DNA from: Achromobacter xylosoxidans
GTDB lineage: Bacteria; Pseudomonadota; Gammaproteobacteria; Burkholderiales; Burkholderiaceae_B
Direction: 5' to 3'
Assembly: GCF_014490035.1 (NCBI RefSeq)
Contig: NZ_CP061008.1
Coordinates: 6,138,001-6,202,000 of the forward strand
Length of the DNA stretch: 64,000 nucleotides
In this document: piece after piece, positions 55,782 to 64,000 of the stretch
Position numbering within the stretch: position 1 is the first letter of the stretch
Layout of the letters: each line of letters begins with the position of its first letter
Notes under the pieces: generated by a model
Seen by the model: the letters and a program-made list of their open reading frames with translations, nothing else
Told to the model about the DNA's origin: nothing
Databases searched by the model: none
Program-made: the position numbers and the translations under genes

Positions 55782-57644
55782 TCAAGCCTGAGGCGCGCGC
55801 AGCCCCAGCGTGGCGGTCAGCGCGGTCCGTCCCGGCTGCGACGCAACCTCCAGCGCGCCCCCTACCCTGGCGATGCGGGTATGCATGCTGCGCATGCCCA
55901 CGCTGATGCCCGCGCGCAGCACCGCGGCCACGTCAAAGCCGACGCCGTCATCCTCGATGCGCAGTTCGAGGTGGTCGGATTCGGACTGCCGCAGCTCCAG
56001 CTCCACGCGCCGGGCGCGGCTGTGCTTGAGCACATTCACCAGCGATTCCTCAACCAGCCGCGTCAACGCCATGCATTGCAGGGCGCTGGGCGGCGTGCGC
56101 CATAGTTCCGGCACCCGCCAGGTGGCGCTGATGTCCAGCTCGTCGAACAGCTGCATGAAGCGGTGGCGCAACGGCGCGATCCATTCCCGCGGCGTGGCCG
56201 GCACCGTGACGCCCGCGCTGGAACCGCTGTCTATGGTCTGCCGCAGGTCATCGCGCAACAGCTTGAGCATGGAAAGAAACTGCTGGCTGTGCAGCGGTGC
56301 GCTGGCCTGCTCCACCACGGCCATCATGCGGACCAAGGAGCCGCCCAGCCCATCGTGCAGATCGTGCGCGATCTGCAGCCGGTCCTGAAGCCGGGCGTTC
56401 GTCAGCGCCAACGCATGTTCGCGTTCCAGCGTGGTGGCGAGTTCGGTGCGCGCCTGCTCGATGCCGCTGGCCAGCTCCTGGTTGAAGCGCTCGATGCGGC
56501 GCACGCTGCGCGCATGGCGCAGCCCCAGCACCGCGGACATGCATAGCATGACCACCACGCTGGTGAAAGGCGTATAGGTTGTATCGCTGTCGATGAGCCT
56601 CAGCACCCGCAGCAGATCGTGGGCGCAGGCTGCAACGAAAACCAGCAGGCAAGCCGCCAGCATGGCGTGCTCGGGTCGGCGGGTACGCCACGCGTGCACC
56701 GGGAATTGCAGGCAATTGGCGAAGAAGATCGCGGACACGATCAGCACCACGCCCAGTTGCACCTCCGCCAGATGCCGCTGCGGCACGAAGACCATCGCCG
56801 CCAGCAGCACGGCCGCCAGCAGCCACAGCGCCTTCTCGATGCGCGGCACGGACTGCCCGCCAAAGCGCCACGTAAAGACACAGAAGCAGGCAACGTACAG
56901 CACCAACACCATGATGTTGGCCCGGGCCGCCGTCAGGCTGTCGGAGAACGGCCAGGGACTGGTCACAAGCACGTTGGCGATGAACAGCACCCAGAACAAG
57001 GCCATCAGCGCGTACCAGCCAAAGGCGCGCTGTTCGCGCCGCATGAGCCAGATGAAGAAGCACAAGCCGCCCAGGACGGCCGAGACGATCAGGTTGAGCG
57101 TGAACAGCGTGCGGTTGCGCCACCACAGGTCTTCGTACTGCTGCAACACCGTCCACTGCCCGCCCAGATGCACCGGCCCCAGGCCGGGCGTCTGCCCCGC
57201 CACGCCGACCACGCGGATCCACAAGGTGTTCTCGCCCGGATGCAGCAAGGCATCGGGAATCACCCAGTAACGCGGCATGTTCCAGCTGCGCGACAGCGGT
57301 TCCGTCAGGTGCGGATCGCTCCAGATCCGTTCGTCGTTGATATAGGCCTCGCCCGCCATGACGACGGATTCCAGCGCCAGGGCCACCTGGCCGGGCGCCG
57401 CGCCGGCGCAACTGCGCGTCCAACCGATCCGGTACCAGGCGGTGCCGCTATATCCCGGCCAACGGGCGCTCCAATCGTCGGGCAGCTCCACCGCCTGCCA
57501 TTGCGCCGACTCCGGACGCCGGCCATCGTCGCCGCCCTTGGCGACCTGCACCGACAGTACCTGCGCCGTACAGGCGTCAGCAGGCTGCTGGGCCCACGCC
57601 GGCGCCAGCCATAGCGCCAACCACAGGGCGGCCAGCCACTTCAA
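55782..57644 (-). CDS. Membrane sensor histidine kinase (NarL-partner type)
   Basis: About 620 residues. A signal peptide (KWLAALWLALWLAPAWAQQ) leads to a periplasmic beta-sandwich-like domain (about 30-175, WQAVELPDDWSARWPGYSGT) and then about seven membrane helices (about 185-370), the 7TMR-DISM layout. The C-terminus has a HisKA_3 helix with the phospho-acceptor in IAHDLHDGLGGSLVR (about residue 428) and an ATPase domain with LRIEDDGVGFD. The start is taken as a TTG at 57644 that overlaps the stop of the response regulator gene; it is uncertain. It would phosphorylate the regulator encoded next to it. Confidence 0.85.
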   Translation of the reverse strand: MKWLAALWLALWLAPAWAQQPADACTAQVLSVQVAKGGDDGRRPESAQWQAVELPDDWSARWPGYSGTAWYRIGWTRSCAGAAPGQVALALESVVMAGEAYINDERIWSDPHLTEPLSRSWNMPRYWVIPDALLHPGENTLWIRVVGVAGQTPGLGPVHLGGQWTVLQQYEDLWWRNRTLFTLNLIVSAVLGGLCFFIWLMRREQRAFGWYALMALFWVLFIANVLVTSPWPFSDSLTAARANIMVLVLYVACFCVFTWRFGGQSVPRIEKALWLLAAVLLAAMVFVPQRHLAEVQLGVVLIVSAIFFANCLQFPVHAWRTRRPEHAMLAACLLVFVAACAHDLLRVLRLIDSDTTYTPFTSVVVMLCMSAVLGLRHARSVRRIERFNQELASGIEQARTELATTLEREHALALTNARLQDRLQIAHDLHDGLGGSLVRMMAVVEQASAPLHSQQFLSMLKLLRDDLRQTIDSGSSAGVTVPATPREWIAPLRHRFMQLFDELDISATWRVPELWRTPPSALQCMALTRLVEESLVNVLKHSRARRVELELRQSESDHLELRIEDDGVGFDVAAVLRAGISVGMRSMHTRIARVGGALEVASQPGRTALTATLGLRAPQA

Positions 57645-58333
57645 TCGAGCAAGCCGCGCGTGCGCGCCGCGTGTATGGCCCGCGTCCGCGAGGAGACCGC
57701 GAGCTTGCGGTAGATGTGCTTGACGTGGCATTCGACGGTGTAGCGCGACAGATGCAGCTCCTCGGCGATCTCGCGGTTTCCCAGTCCCTCGGAGACCAGC
57801 CGCAGGATCTGGCTTTCGCGCGGACTCAGGGTTTCGACGGATTCGTCCGCAGCCTCGTCGGCACGTTCGGCCCGTCTGGGGCGCAGTTCTTCGATGATGC
57901 GCCTGGCCACGAAGGGATCGATCGGCGCCCCGCCCCGCAGCACGCTGCGGATGGACAGGGACACCTCCAGGTCGTCGCGCTCCTTGAGCACATAGCCCGT
58001 GGCGCCCGCGCGCAGCGCGGCAAGAATTGCGTCTTCCGTGCTCCATGCTGAAATCACCAGGATCGCCAGGCTGGAGTCCTCCGCGTGCATCTCGGCGATC
58101 AGATCGGTGCCATTGCCGTCGGGCAGGCCCAGGTCGACCAGCGCCAGCGCAAACGGCTGGCTGGCGAGCTGCTCGCGCGCCTGCGCCAGCGTGGCGGCAA
58201 ACACCAGCGCCTCCGGCGCATAGCCAAGCTGCAGCAGCAGGCCTTCCAGCCGGCGGCAGATCAGGGGTTCGTCCTCCACCAGCAGCACCGGGGCAGGCAG
58301 GGTCGACTCGGAAGCAAGCATGTGGGCGGTCAT
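57641..58333 (-). CDS. NarL/LuxR-type response regulator
   Basis: A 230-residue regulator with an N-terminal receiver domain (VLLVEDEPLICRRLEGLL; phospho-acceptor Asp near residue 66 in LALVDLGLPDGNG; VLKERDD switch) and a C-terminal LuxR helix-turn-helix (LSPRESQILRLVSEGLGNRE, then IAEELHLSRYTVECHVKHIY). It overlaps the kinase gene downstream, so the pair is one two-component system. The stimulus is unknown. Confidence 0.92.
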   Translation of the reverse strand: MTAHMLASESTLPAPVLLVEDEPLICRRLEGLLLQLGYAPEALVFAATLAQAREQLASQPFALALVDLGLPDGNGTDLIAEMHAEDSSLAILVISAWSTEDAILAALRAGATGYVLKERDDLEVSLSIRSVLRGGAPIDPFVARRIIEELRPRRAERADEAADESVETLSPRESQILRLVSEGLGNREIAEELHLSRYTVECHVKHIYRKLAVSSRTRAIHAARTRGLLD

Positions 58334-58439
58334 CGGATGAGGGCGGGCGGAATTGCCCAGCCTGAACTATGTCTCAGCCGCGCGAAACCGGATATCCCTG
58401 GAAGTTGGTATTTTCACAGGAATTTCGCGCCAGGCGTGG

Positions 58440-59225
58440 CTACCGCTTCCGGCTTTCGATGAACTCGGACAATACGACGGGCGGCGACAGCACATAGCCC
58501 TGCCCGTGGCTGCACCCCATGGACTGGAGCAGAGCGATGTCCGGCGCGCTTTCGATGCCTTCGGCGATTACGCGCAGGCCTAGCCGTTCCCCCAGCAACA
58601 CCGACAGACGCGTGATTTCCCGCGCTTTCCGGTCGCGGCGGATGCGGCGCACGAAGCGTCCGTCGATCTTCAGCTCGGCGATGGGCAGGGCGTTCAATAG
58701 CTGCAAGGAAGCATAGCCGGTTCCGAAATCGTCCATGCTGACCTGGCAGCCGGCCTTCGCGAATTTCTTCAAGGACTTGCGCAGCAGTTCAAGGTGGGTG
58801 ATGGGCTGGTCTTCGGTCAGCTCGATCCGGAAGCGCGTCATTGGGATGTTTGCCGCGGCGGCATAGCCCGTCAGGACGTCGACCGCATCATGGCTGACCA
58901 AGGTTGAGGCCGACGCGTTGATCGCCAGCGGCACGTCGATTCCCTGCTCCTGCAGCGCCTGCGCCGCGTCCACCGCCAGCCGGCAGATCTGCTCGAAGAA
59001 AAACAGATCCAGGCCCAGTCGATGGACGGCGGGCACGAAATCAGCCGGGCTGATATCGCCCATGGTCGGGTGTTTCCAACGAGCCAGACATTCCGCGGCG
59101 ACCATTTCGCCATTCAGCAGGTTGAATTGCGGCTGTAGGGCGACGCTCAAGCCGTTGCCTCGCCATGCCATCAACATGACTTCGTGGTCGCCAAGTTGCT
59201 GGCATTGCGCTGCAGCGCGTTTCAT
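58440..59225 (-). CDS. EAL-domain cyclic-di-GMP phosphodiesterase
   Basis: A 261-residue stand-alone EAL domain that would hydrolyse cyclic di-GMP to pGpG. The name motif reads ECL (AAECLARWKHP); its Glu is kept. Further metal and catalytic residues are present in INASAST, IELTEDQP, MDDFGTGYASL, LKIDGRFV and IAEGIES, so activity is likely. It lies at the end of the phosphorelay gene cluster, next to the Hpt gene, suggesting that the relay lowers cyclic di-GMP. Confidence 0.88.
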   Translation of the reverse strand: MKRAAAQCQQLGDHEVMLMAWRGNGLSVALQPQFNLLNGEMVAAECLARWKHPTMGDISPADFVPAVHRLGLDLFFFEQICRLAVDAAQALQEQGIDVPLAINASASTLVSHDAVDVLTGYAAAANIPMTRFRIELTEDQPITHLELLRKSLKKFAKAGCQVSMDDFGTGYASLQLLNALPIAELKIDGRFVRRIRRDRKAREITRLSVLLGERLGLRVIAEGIESAPDIALLQSMGCSHGQGYVLSPPVVLSEFIESRKR

Positions 59226-59305
59226 ACATCATTCCTGGTGGACAGGGGAGGAAATTCACATACAGCCACTCTAAGGCGCTTCGGGAACGAAAAATGTAGG
59301 AGGAT

Positions 59306-59704
59306 TCAGAATGTGCGGCTCACGCGCTCCAGAACCGCGCTCAGATTCTTGACGACCGGGACGTAGTCCGCCAAAAGCTCCTCACGCGCCTGCCCAGGCT
59401 CCCTGACTAGCATGGTCTCAACGCGCAGACAAAGTTCAACCAGGGCGCTGCAGCCCAGCAATTGCGCGGTATTCAGAATTCGATGCGCATATCGTTTGAC
59501 GTCTAACCACTGCTCCTGTCCGATCGCCAGCTGCAAGGCATCGACGTCCTTCCTGTGGTTGACGTGCAGGCTATGCGCCAGCTCCGCCGCGATGCTCCGG
59601 TCGTTACCGACCTTGGAAAGCAGTTCATCGCGCAGCGCAGCCACCGCCTGGTCCTGTGAGCTTTCCTGGTCGGGATGCATGGCCGAAGCCGCTGGGTTGT
59701 TCAC
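59306..59704 (-). CDS. Stand-alone Hpt phosphotransfer protein
   Basis: A 132-residue helical protein with the Hpt motif RYAHRILNTAQLLGC; His74 is the probable phospho-acceptor. In BvgS/EvgS-type systems such a domain is attached to the kinase, but here it is a separate gene between the response regulator and EAL genes. It would carry phosphate from the receiver domain of the intact hybrid kinase (60372-62075) to the BvgA-like regulator. Confidence 0.85.
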   Translation of the reverse strand: MNNPAASAMHPDQESSQDQAVAALRDELLSKVGNDRSIAAELAHSLHVNHRKDVDALQLAIGQEQWLDVKRYAHRILNTAQLLGCSALVELCLRVETMLVREPGQAREELLADYVPVVKNLSAVLERVSRTF

Positions 59705-59728
59705 TCGGAAACAAGTCCTATAAGGTTT

Positions 59729-60358
59729 TCACATCGATATTTTCGATTTTCTGGCGAAATCGACCAATTCAACCAAGGAACCGATCTGCAATTTGGTCAT
59801 TATCCTGGTCTTGTGCGTGCTGACCGTTTTATTGCTGATGAATAGCGCATCACCGATTTCCTTGTTGCTCAATCCTTGGGCCAGCATCTGCGTGACGACC
59901 ATTTCCTTGTTGGAAAGCAGCTCGAGTTTCTTCTGATACGCGTCTGCCACATCCGCCTGGTTGGCCGTCTTGGCCGCGTTCGGAAACACGCGGTAGCCCG
60001 CCAGCACGGACTCGATGCAGCGGACCAGTTCCTTGATCTCCAGGCGCTTGCTGGCGTAACCACAGGCGCCGAGCTCGGCCACGCGCAAGGCGAAGACCGA
60101 AGGATCATGCGCCGACACCACCAGTATCCGCAAGTCCGGATTGACGGCGAGGATTCTGGAAATGGCTTCCAGGCCGCCCATTTTGGGCATATCCAGATCA
60201 AGCACGATCAGATCCGGGCGTTCGCTGCGGGCCAGCGCCAGCGTATCGACCCCGTTGTCCGCTTCCAGTATCCGGCTGGCGCTGGGCAATAGGGCGATTT
60301 GCGTCCTGAGCACCAGACGAAACGCTGGATGATCATCCACAATCAAGACTGTCGACAT
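59729..60358 (-). CDS. BvgA/EvgA-like response regulator
   Basis: A 209-residue regulator with an intact receiver (STVLIVDDHPAF; phospho-acceptor Asp54 in LIVLDLDMPKMGG; GYASKRLE) and a C-terminal LuxR helix-turn-helix (LSNKEMVVTQMLAQGLSNKE, then IGDALFISNKTVSTHKTRIM). The ATG at 60358 follows GGGAGGGGCAGC; the upstream start at 60412 lacks a site. The gene lies only 13 bases after the intact hybrid kinase and 24 bases before the Hpt gene. Confidence 0.92.
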   Translation of the reverse strand: MSTVLIVDDHPAFRLVLRTQIALLPSASRILEADNGVDTLALARSERPDLIVLDLDMPKMGGLEAISRILAVNPDLRILVVSAHDPSVFALRVAELGACGYASKRLEIKELVRCIESVLAGYRVFPNAAKTANQADVADAYQKKLELLSNKEMVVTQMLAQGLSNKEIGDALFISNKTVSTHKTRIMTKLQIGSLVELVDFARKSKISM

Positions 60359-60371
60359 GCTGCCCCTCCCT

Positions 60372-62075
60372 TCAATGTATCTTAGGTGTGCCGCCCGGCG
60401 GCCGCTTGGCATGCGCGAGGATGAAGGACTGCAGCGTCTGCAGATCCACCGGCTTGATCAGCACGGCGTTCATGCTGGCACGCGCGCCCGAAGCCAGATC
60501 GAGCTCAAGTTCGCTGGCGGTATAGCCCAGCACCGGCGTGGCCGCATTCATGCCGCCGCCGGCTCTCAAGGCGGCAGTGAAAGCGGTGCCGTCCATGACG
60601 GGCATGACGCAGTCGCAGATGATCAGATCAAACTCCAGCCGTTCCGCCAATGCCAGACCGGCCGCGCCATTCTGCGCGAATTGCGCGGAATGCTTCAACA
60701 TCCGCAATTGATGCTTGAGCAGCAGCCGGTTGGCTTCATGGTCGTCGATGACGAGCAAGCGCAAGCCGCCGGCATCGGCCGCAATTGGCGCAGTAGCCGC
60801 CGCCACAGTGGCGCTTTCCGAAGGCGGCAGCGCCAAGGGCAAGCGCACCGTTACCCTGGCGCCCTGCCCGGCCGTGCTGGATATTTCCATGGAACCGCCC
60901 ATCAGACGCGTCAATTCGCTGCATATGGACAGTCCCAGTCCGATGCCTGCGCCTTGTTCCCGAACCATGGGTTCAAAGTGCGGCACTGCCAGTCTGGCCT
61001 GCACCTCCTCGGCAATCCCGGGGCCGGTGTCCGCGACGCACAGCGCAATCCACTGCACCTCCTCCGTCGCGCGCGTGGCGCTCAGCGATACATCGATGCG
61101 GCCATGATCCGTAAAGCGGACCGAATTGGATAACAAGTTATCCAGCAGTTGCTTCAAGCGGATCGGATCCGAAAAATGACGCTCGGCAAGGTCGCCGCCG
61201 ATGTCCAGTGTTAGCTGCAGGCCCTTTGCCTGCGCTGCGGCCCGAAACGGAGCCAGCGTGTCCGCCGCCAGCGCGCGCAGGTCGACATTCTGCCGCCGCA
61301 GCTGCAAGTGACCGGTTTCCAGCTTGGATATGTCGATCAGGCCACCGATCAGCGACAGCAGCGATTGCGCCGACTGGCGCGACATGGCAAGCCGCTCGCG
61401 CACCGCGCCAGAAAGTCCATCACGCGACAGGATCAGTTCAAGCATGCCGATGATCGCGTTCAGAGGGGTACGGAGCTCATGGCTGATGAACGCCAGATAC
61501 GTCGACTTCATCAAATTGGCCCTTTCCATGTTCAGCCGGGTTTCGGACACGTCACGCAACATGTCGGGAAAACCGCGAAAACGCGCGCTACCCCCAATCA
61601 AGCCGATGAGGGTGCCGTCCTCCCCTCGCAACGGCGCCGCCCACGCGGCCACCCCGCAAGTGGAATCATGCTGGAACGGATGTTCGCGGACCAAGGTTTC
61701 GCCGCTCGCCAGCACTTGGCGATAGTCGCGGATTATTTCGTTCAGATTGGCCGGCAGGTCGCTGCCGGAGGCCGGCGCGGACAAGGAGTCCTGCGGAACA
61801 TGCAGAGGGCGGTTCCAACCCTCGCGGCGACAGATAGCTGCGTACTCCTTGAGCGCGTCGTTGCGCGTCACCAGATTCAGGTCGAGATCCCGGATGAATA
61901 TCCCGGCGGGCAGCGTATCCGCCAAGCTCGCAAGCTCGGCCAGCTCGCGGCGCGGCGACCTGGCGCCGAGAATGCGCAGCGCGATCCAGACCAGCATGAC
62001 CACCAGCGCCGCGACCAACGCCATGTTCAGGAACACGGAAAGCGTGAGCATGGCGCCAGGCTCGCGATGAACCAC
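60372..62075 (-). CDS. Hybrid histidine kinase with receiver domain, intact
   Basis: A 567-residue inner-membrane protein with one N-terminal helix (about 12-37), a PAS-like sensor region (about 50-175), a HisKA helix (FISHELRTPLNAIIGMLEL; phospho-acceptor His199), a HATPase domain (VADTGPGIAEEVQ, GIGLGLSICSELTRL) and a C-terminal receiver (LLVIDDHEANRLLLKHQL; Asp488 in LIICDCVMPVMDG). It lacks a built-in Hpt domain, which is supplied by the separate gene at 59306. The start (GTG) overlaps the stop of the paralogue upstream. Confidence 0.92.
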   Translation of the reverse strand: MVHREPGAMLTLSVFLNMALVAALVVMLVWIALRILGARSPRRELAELASLADTLPAGIFIRDLDLNLVTRNDALKEYAAICRREGWNRPLHVPQDSLSAPASGSDLPANLNEIIRDYRQVLASGETLVREHPFQHDSTCGVAAWAAPLRGEDGTLIGLIGGSARFRGFPDMLRDVSETRLNMERANLMKSTYLAFISHELRTPLNAIIGMLELILSRDGLSGAVRERLAMSRQSAQSLLSLIGGLIDISKLETGHLQLRRQNVDLRALAADTLAPFRAAAQAKGLQLTLDIGGDLAERHFSDPIRLKQLLDNLLSNSVRFTDHGRIDVSLSATRATEEVQWIALCVADTGPGIAEEVQARLAVPHFEPMVREQGAGIGLGLSICSELTRLMGGSMEISSTAGQGARVTVRLPLALPPSESATVAAATAPIAADAGGLRLLVIDDHEANRLLLKHQLRMLKHSAQFAQNGAAGLALAERLEFDLIICDCVMPVMDGTAFTAALRAGGGMNAATPVLGYTASELELDLASGARASMNAVLIKPVDLQTLQSFILAHAKRPPGGTPKIH

Positions 62076-63928
62076 TATGCCGCTCCGTCCCGCGCCAGTG
62101 CGCTTGCGCCGCGCGCCGCCGGCAGACAGGAATCAATGGCGTCCGCCAACGCCCGCAGACCGGCGGGCTTGACCAACACCTCGTTCATGCCGGCCCGCAG
62201 GCCCGTCTCGCGATCCTCTGGACGCGCACCGGCCGTGTATCCCAGTACGGGAATGGCCGCGTTTTCGCCCGCGCCTGCGCGCAACGTCCGCGTGAACTCG
62301 GCTCCGTCCATGTCCGGCATCTCACCAGCGCAGACGACCAGATCGAACCCGCTTCCCCTAATCAACGCCAAGCCCTGCGCGCCATCAATCGCCATCTGCA
62401 CGGCATGGCCGAGGAATTCCAACTGGCTTTTCAACAGCAGGCGGTTGCCGGCCTCGCTTTCAACCACAAGCATCCGCAGCCCGGTGGCGGGCCGCTGCGT
62501 CATTCCGAGCATGATCTCTTGCGGCGGGTCGGGCTGCTCGCCGGATCCAAGCATCAGCGGCACGCGGACATAGACGTGCGTACCCTCGCCCACGACGCTG
62601 GAGATGCGGATGGTTCCTCCAACACGATCCACTATCTGCCGGCAATAGTGCAAGCCCAGTCCGGCGCCATCGGGCGAGGCGCTCAACCCCGCTTCGTAGC
62701 GGGACGCCGACAGCTTCTGCTGTATGTAAGGGTCTATGCCGCTACCGGTATCGATCACCGACAGCGTGAGCCATTGCCGGCCATCCTCCACCGGAGCGCC
62801 GTCCAGATGTATCCGGACGCCACCCCGTTCCGTGTACCGGATGGCGTTGGAAAGAAAGTTGTTGAGCAACTGATTCAGCCCCTGAACGTCCATCATGTGG
62901 CTGGCGGCAACCCCGGGAGCCACTTCGACCGTCAGGCTTATGCCCTTCTCGTAGGCGCTAGGCGCGAACAACGAAGCCACGTCGGCCAAGACCCTGGGCA
63001 CCGAATTGGATACACGCGCGCTCGCCAGATCGCCAGTCTCCATCCTCCGCGTATCGACGATGGACGGAATCAACTGGAGCAGAGACTGGGTGGACAAACG
63101 CACGGTCGCCAACATTTCTTTCGACTGCCGCGGCATCGCGGCGTCAAAGGACGCCATTTCCAACAGGCCCGCCATGGCGTTCAAGGGATTGCGCACATCT
63201 CGGCTGACCGCAGCCAGGAATCGGGTCTTCATGTTGTTGATGCGCTCTGCCCTGCGGTGTGCGCCTGCCGAGTCGTCCAGCGACTGGCTATGACCCAGGA
63301 AGTAGCTGCCCACGCATAGCACGCCAATGACGTGGCTATCCAACCCGCGTATAGGCGCGGCCAGCCCTTGGTATGGCGCCCTGATGCCGACAGCCTCCAG
63401 CACATTGTAAAAATCGAACGCACAAGTTTCCCCCGTGGCCACTGCGGCGCGATACACCTGCACGACCTCGGCCGTGTTGCGCGGCAACGGAATCTGGTCT
63501 TTCTCCTCGCCGGACAAGAACCCCAGATCGATGTACTCGGGTCTCGACCACCCATTCCTGATGACAATGTCTGCGAAGCGCTGCATACCCGCGCTGGATC
63601 CGACCATGCGCAGCGACTTTTCGCGGACGGACATATCCACGGGGGCCGCAGCGATCAGATGCACGGCTTGCTGCAAGCGCCGCTGCGGATCGCGGTCTTG
63701 TGCCGTGGTGCGTTTCAGTATCAGCCCGACCCACAGAAGGGCAAGAAGCAATACGCCGTTTAGCGCCCAGGACAGGGGCTCGGCCAATGCGAACCGCTGC
63801 CAGAACGCGGCAGCAGTCGGTGCGCCCAGTGCGCATAGGGAGACAAGAATGGCGGCCGCCCCAACCGCCGACCGGGCGCGGACGACGCCGCTGCGCTGCA
63901 TGGCGCTCGCAAGAACTTCCGGCTTCAT
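62075..63928 (-). CDS. Degenerate hybrid kinase: both phospho-acceptors missing
   Basis: A 617-residue paralogue of the downstream hybrid kinase. It has two N-terminal hydrophobic segments (about 20-40 and 55-72), a PAS-like region (about 85-215), a HisKA-like helix, a HATPase domain with DTGSGID and DGAGLGLHYCRQIV kept, and a receiver-like domain. The HisKA motif reads VSRDVRNPLNA, so the phospho-acceptor His is Arg243 (codon at 63200-63202). The receiver reads LVVCAGEMPDMDG, so the Asp is Ala534 (codon at 62327-62329), and the acidic pair reads VVESEAG. It can still bind ATP but should not pass phosphate. A sensor pseudokinase acting on its neighbour is the likeliest role. Confidence 0.88.
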   Translation of the reverse strand: MKPEVLASAMQRSGVVRARSAVGAAAILVSLCALGAPTAAAFWQRFALAEPLSWALNGVLLLALLWVGLILKRTTAQDRDPQRRLQQAVHLIAAAPVDMSVREKSLRMVGSSAGMQRFADIVIRNGWSRPEYIDLGFLSGEEKDQIPLPRNTAEVVQVYRAAVATGETCAFDFYNVLEAVGIRAPYQGLAAPIRGLDSHVIGVLCVGSYFLGHSQSLDDSAGAHRRAERINNMKTRFLAAVSRDVRNPLNAMAGLLEMASFDAAMPRQSKEMLATVRLSTQSLLQLIPSIVDTRRMETGDLASARVSNSVPRVLADVASLFAPSAYEKGISLTVEVAPGVAASHMMDVQGLNQLLNNFLSNAIRYTERGGVRIHLDGAPVEDGRQWLTLSVIDTGSGIDPYIQQKLSASRYEAGLSASPDGAGLGLHYCRQIVDRVGGTIRISSVVGEGTHVYVRVPLMLGSGEQPDPPQEIMLGMTQRPATGLRMLVVESEAGNRLLLKSQLEFLGHAVQMAIDGAQGLALIRGSGFDLVVCAGEMPDMDGAEFTRTLRAGAGENAAIPVLGYTAGARPEDRETGLRAGMNEVLVKPAGLRALADAIDSCLPAARGASALARDGAA

Positions 63929-64000
63929 CTGGAGAGTGTCGGTGGTCGTGCCTGTGGCTGGATTTGGTATGCGCTGCGCACCGGCGATTTTATCGCAGAA

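Overview
The window is GC-rich (roughly two thirds G+C by eye), densely coded DNA from a bacterial chromosome. The best guess is a betaproteobacterium of the Alcaligenaceae (Achromobacter/Bordetella group). Pointers are three orphan Bug-type solute-binding proteins without TctA/TctB membrane partners, several FCD-type GntR regulators beside catabolic clusters, two Liv-type ABC importers, and a BvgAS/EvgAS-like phosphorelay cluster at the right end. No rRNA, tRNA, insertion sequence, phage gene or CRISPR array was recognised. The assignment to a genus is inference.

Layout. 1-2.2 kb: the 3' part of an ABC exporter gene and a small membrane protein. 2.2-7.2 kb: metal and envelope stress, with a Met/His-rich periplasmic protein, a CPx copper-type P-ATPase, then (opposite strand) a DUF4142-cupredoxin-ECF sigma operon. 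7.3-10.2 kb: Lrp regulator, LysE and RhtA/EamA amino-acid exporters, and a glycine-rich protein. 10.3-23.3 kb: a catabolic block on the minus strand (Bug protein, hydroxypyruvate-isomerase-like protein, HMG-CoA lyase, CoA-transferase, Liv ABC importer with a fused LivM-LivG, GMC oxidoreductase, semialdehyde dehydrogenase) with a divergent LysR gene. 23.4-25.6 kb: a ZnuD-like TonB receptor behind a Zur-like box. 25.7-32.2 kb: a GntR regulator and a complete erythronate/threonate operon (otnC-otnI-denD-ltnD-otnK) with a Bug protein upstream. 32.3-33.6 kb: a hydroxyacid dehydrogenase and a carboxymuconolactone-decarboxylase-like protein.

33.6-44.3 kb: a divergent promoter with a perfect palindrome drives a second Liv importer (five separate genes), a GntR regulator, an alpha/beta hydrolase and a metallo-beta-lactamase-fold hydrolase. 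Facing these are an amidohydrolase, an isochorismatase-family amidase and a CobW-type GTPase; together they look like a hydrolytic pathway for an imported (cyclic) amide or ester. 44.3-51.6 kb: an atypical aconitase diverges from a GntR-lyase-SDR-SDR-Bug operon across a region carrying repeated TGTCAACAC-type operators. 51.6-55.8 kb: a Fur-boxed siderophore receptor and three small proteins, one a stand-alone SecD P1-head-like domain. 55.8-58.3 kb: a membrane histidine kinase and NarL-type regulator pair. 58.4-63.9 kb: EAL protein, Hpt protein, BvgA-like regulator, an intact hybrid kinase and, beside it, a hybrid kinase that has lost both phospho-acceptor residues.

The most unusual signals are the degenerate hybrid kinase next to an intact paralogue, the atypical aconitase/lyase locus with its own operator set, and the amide-hydrolase cluster with a dedicated CobW GTPase.
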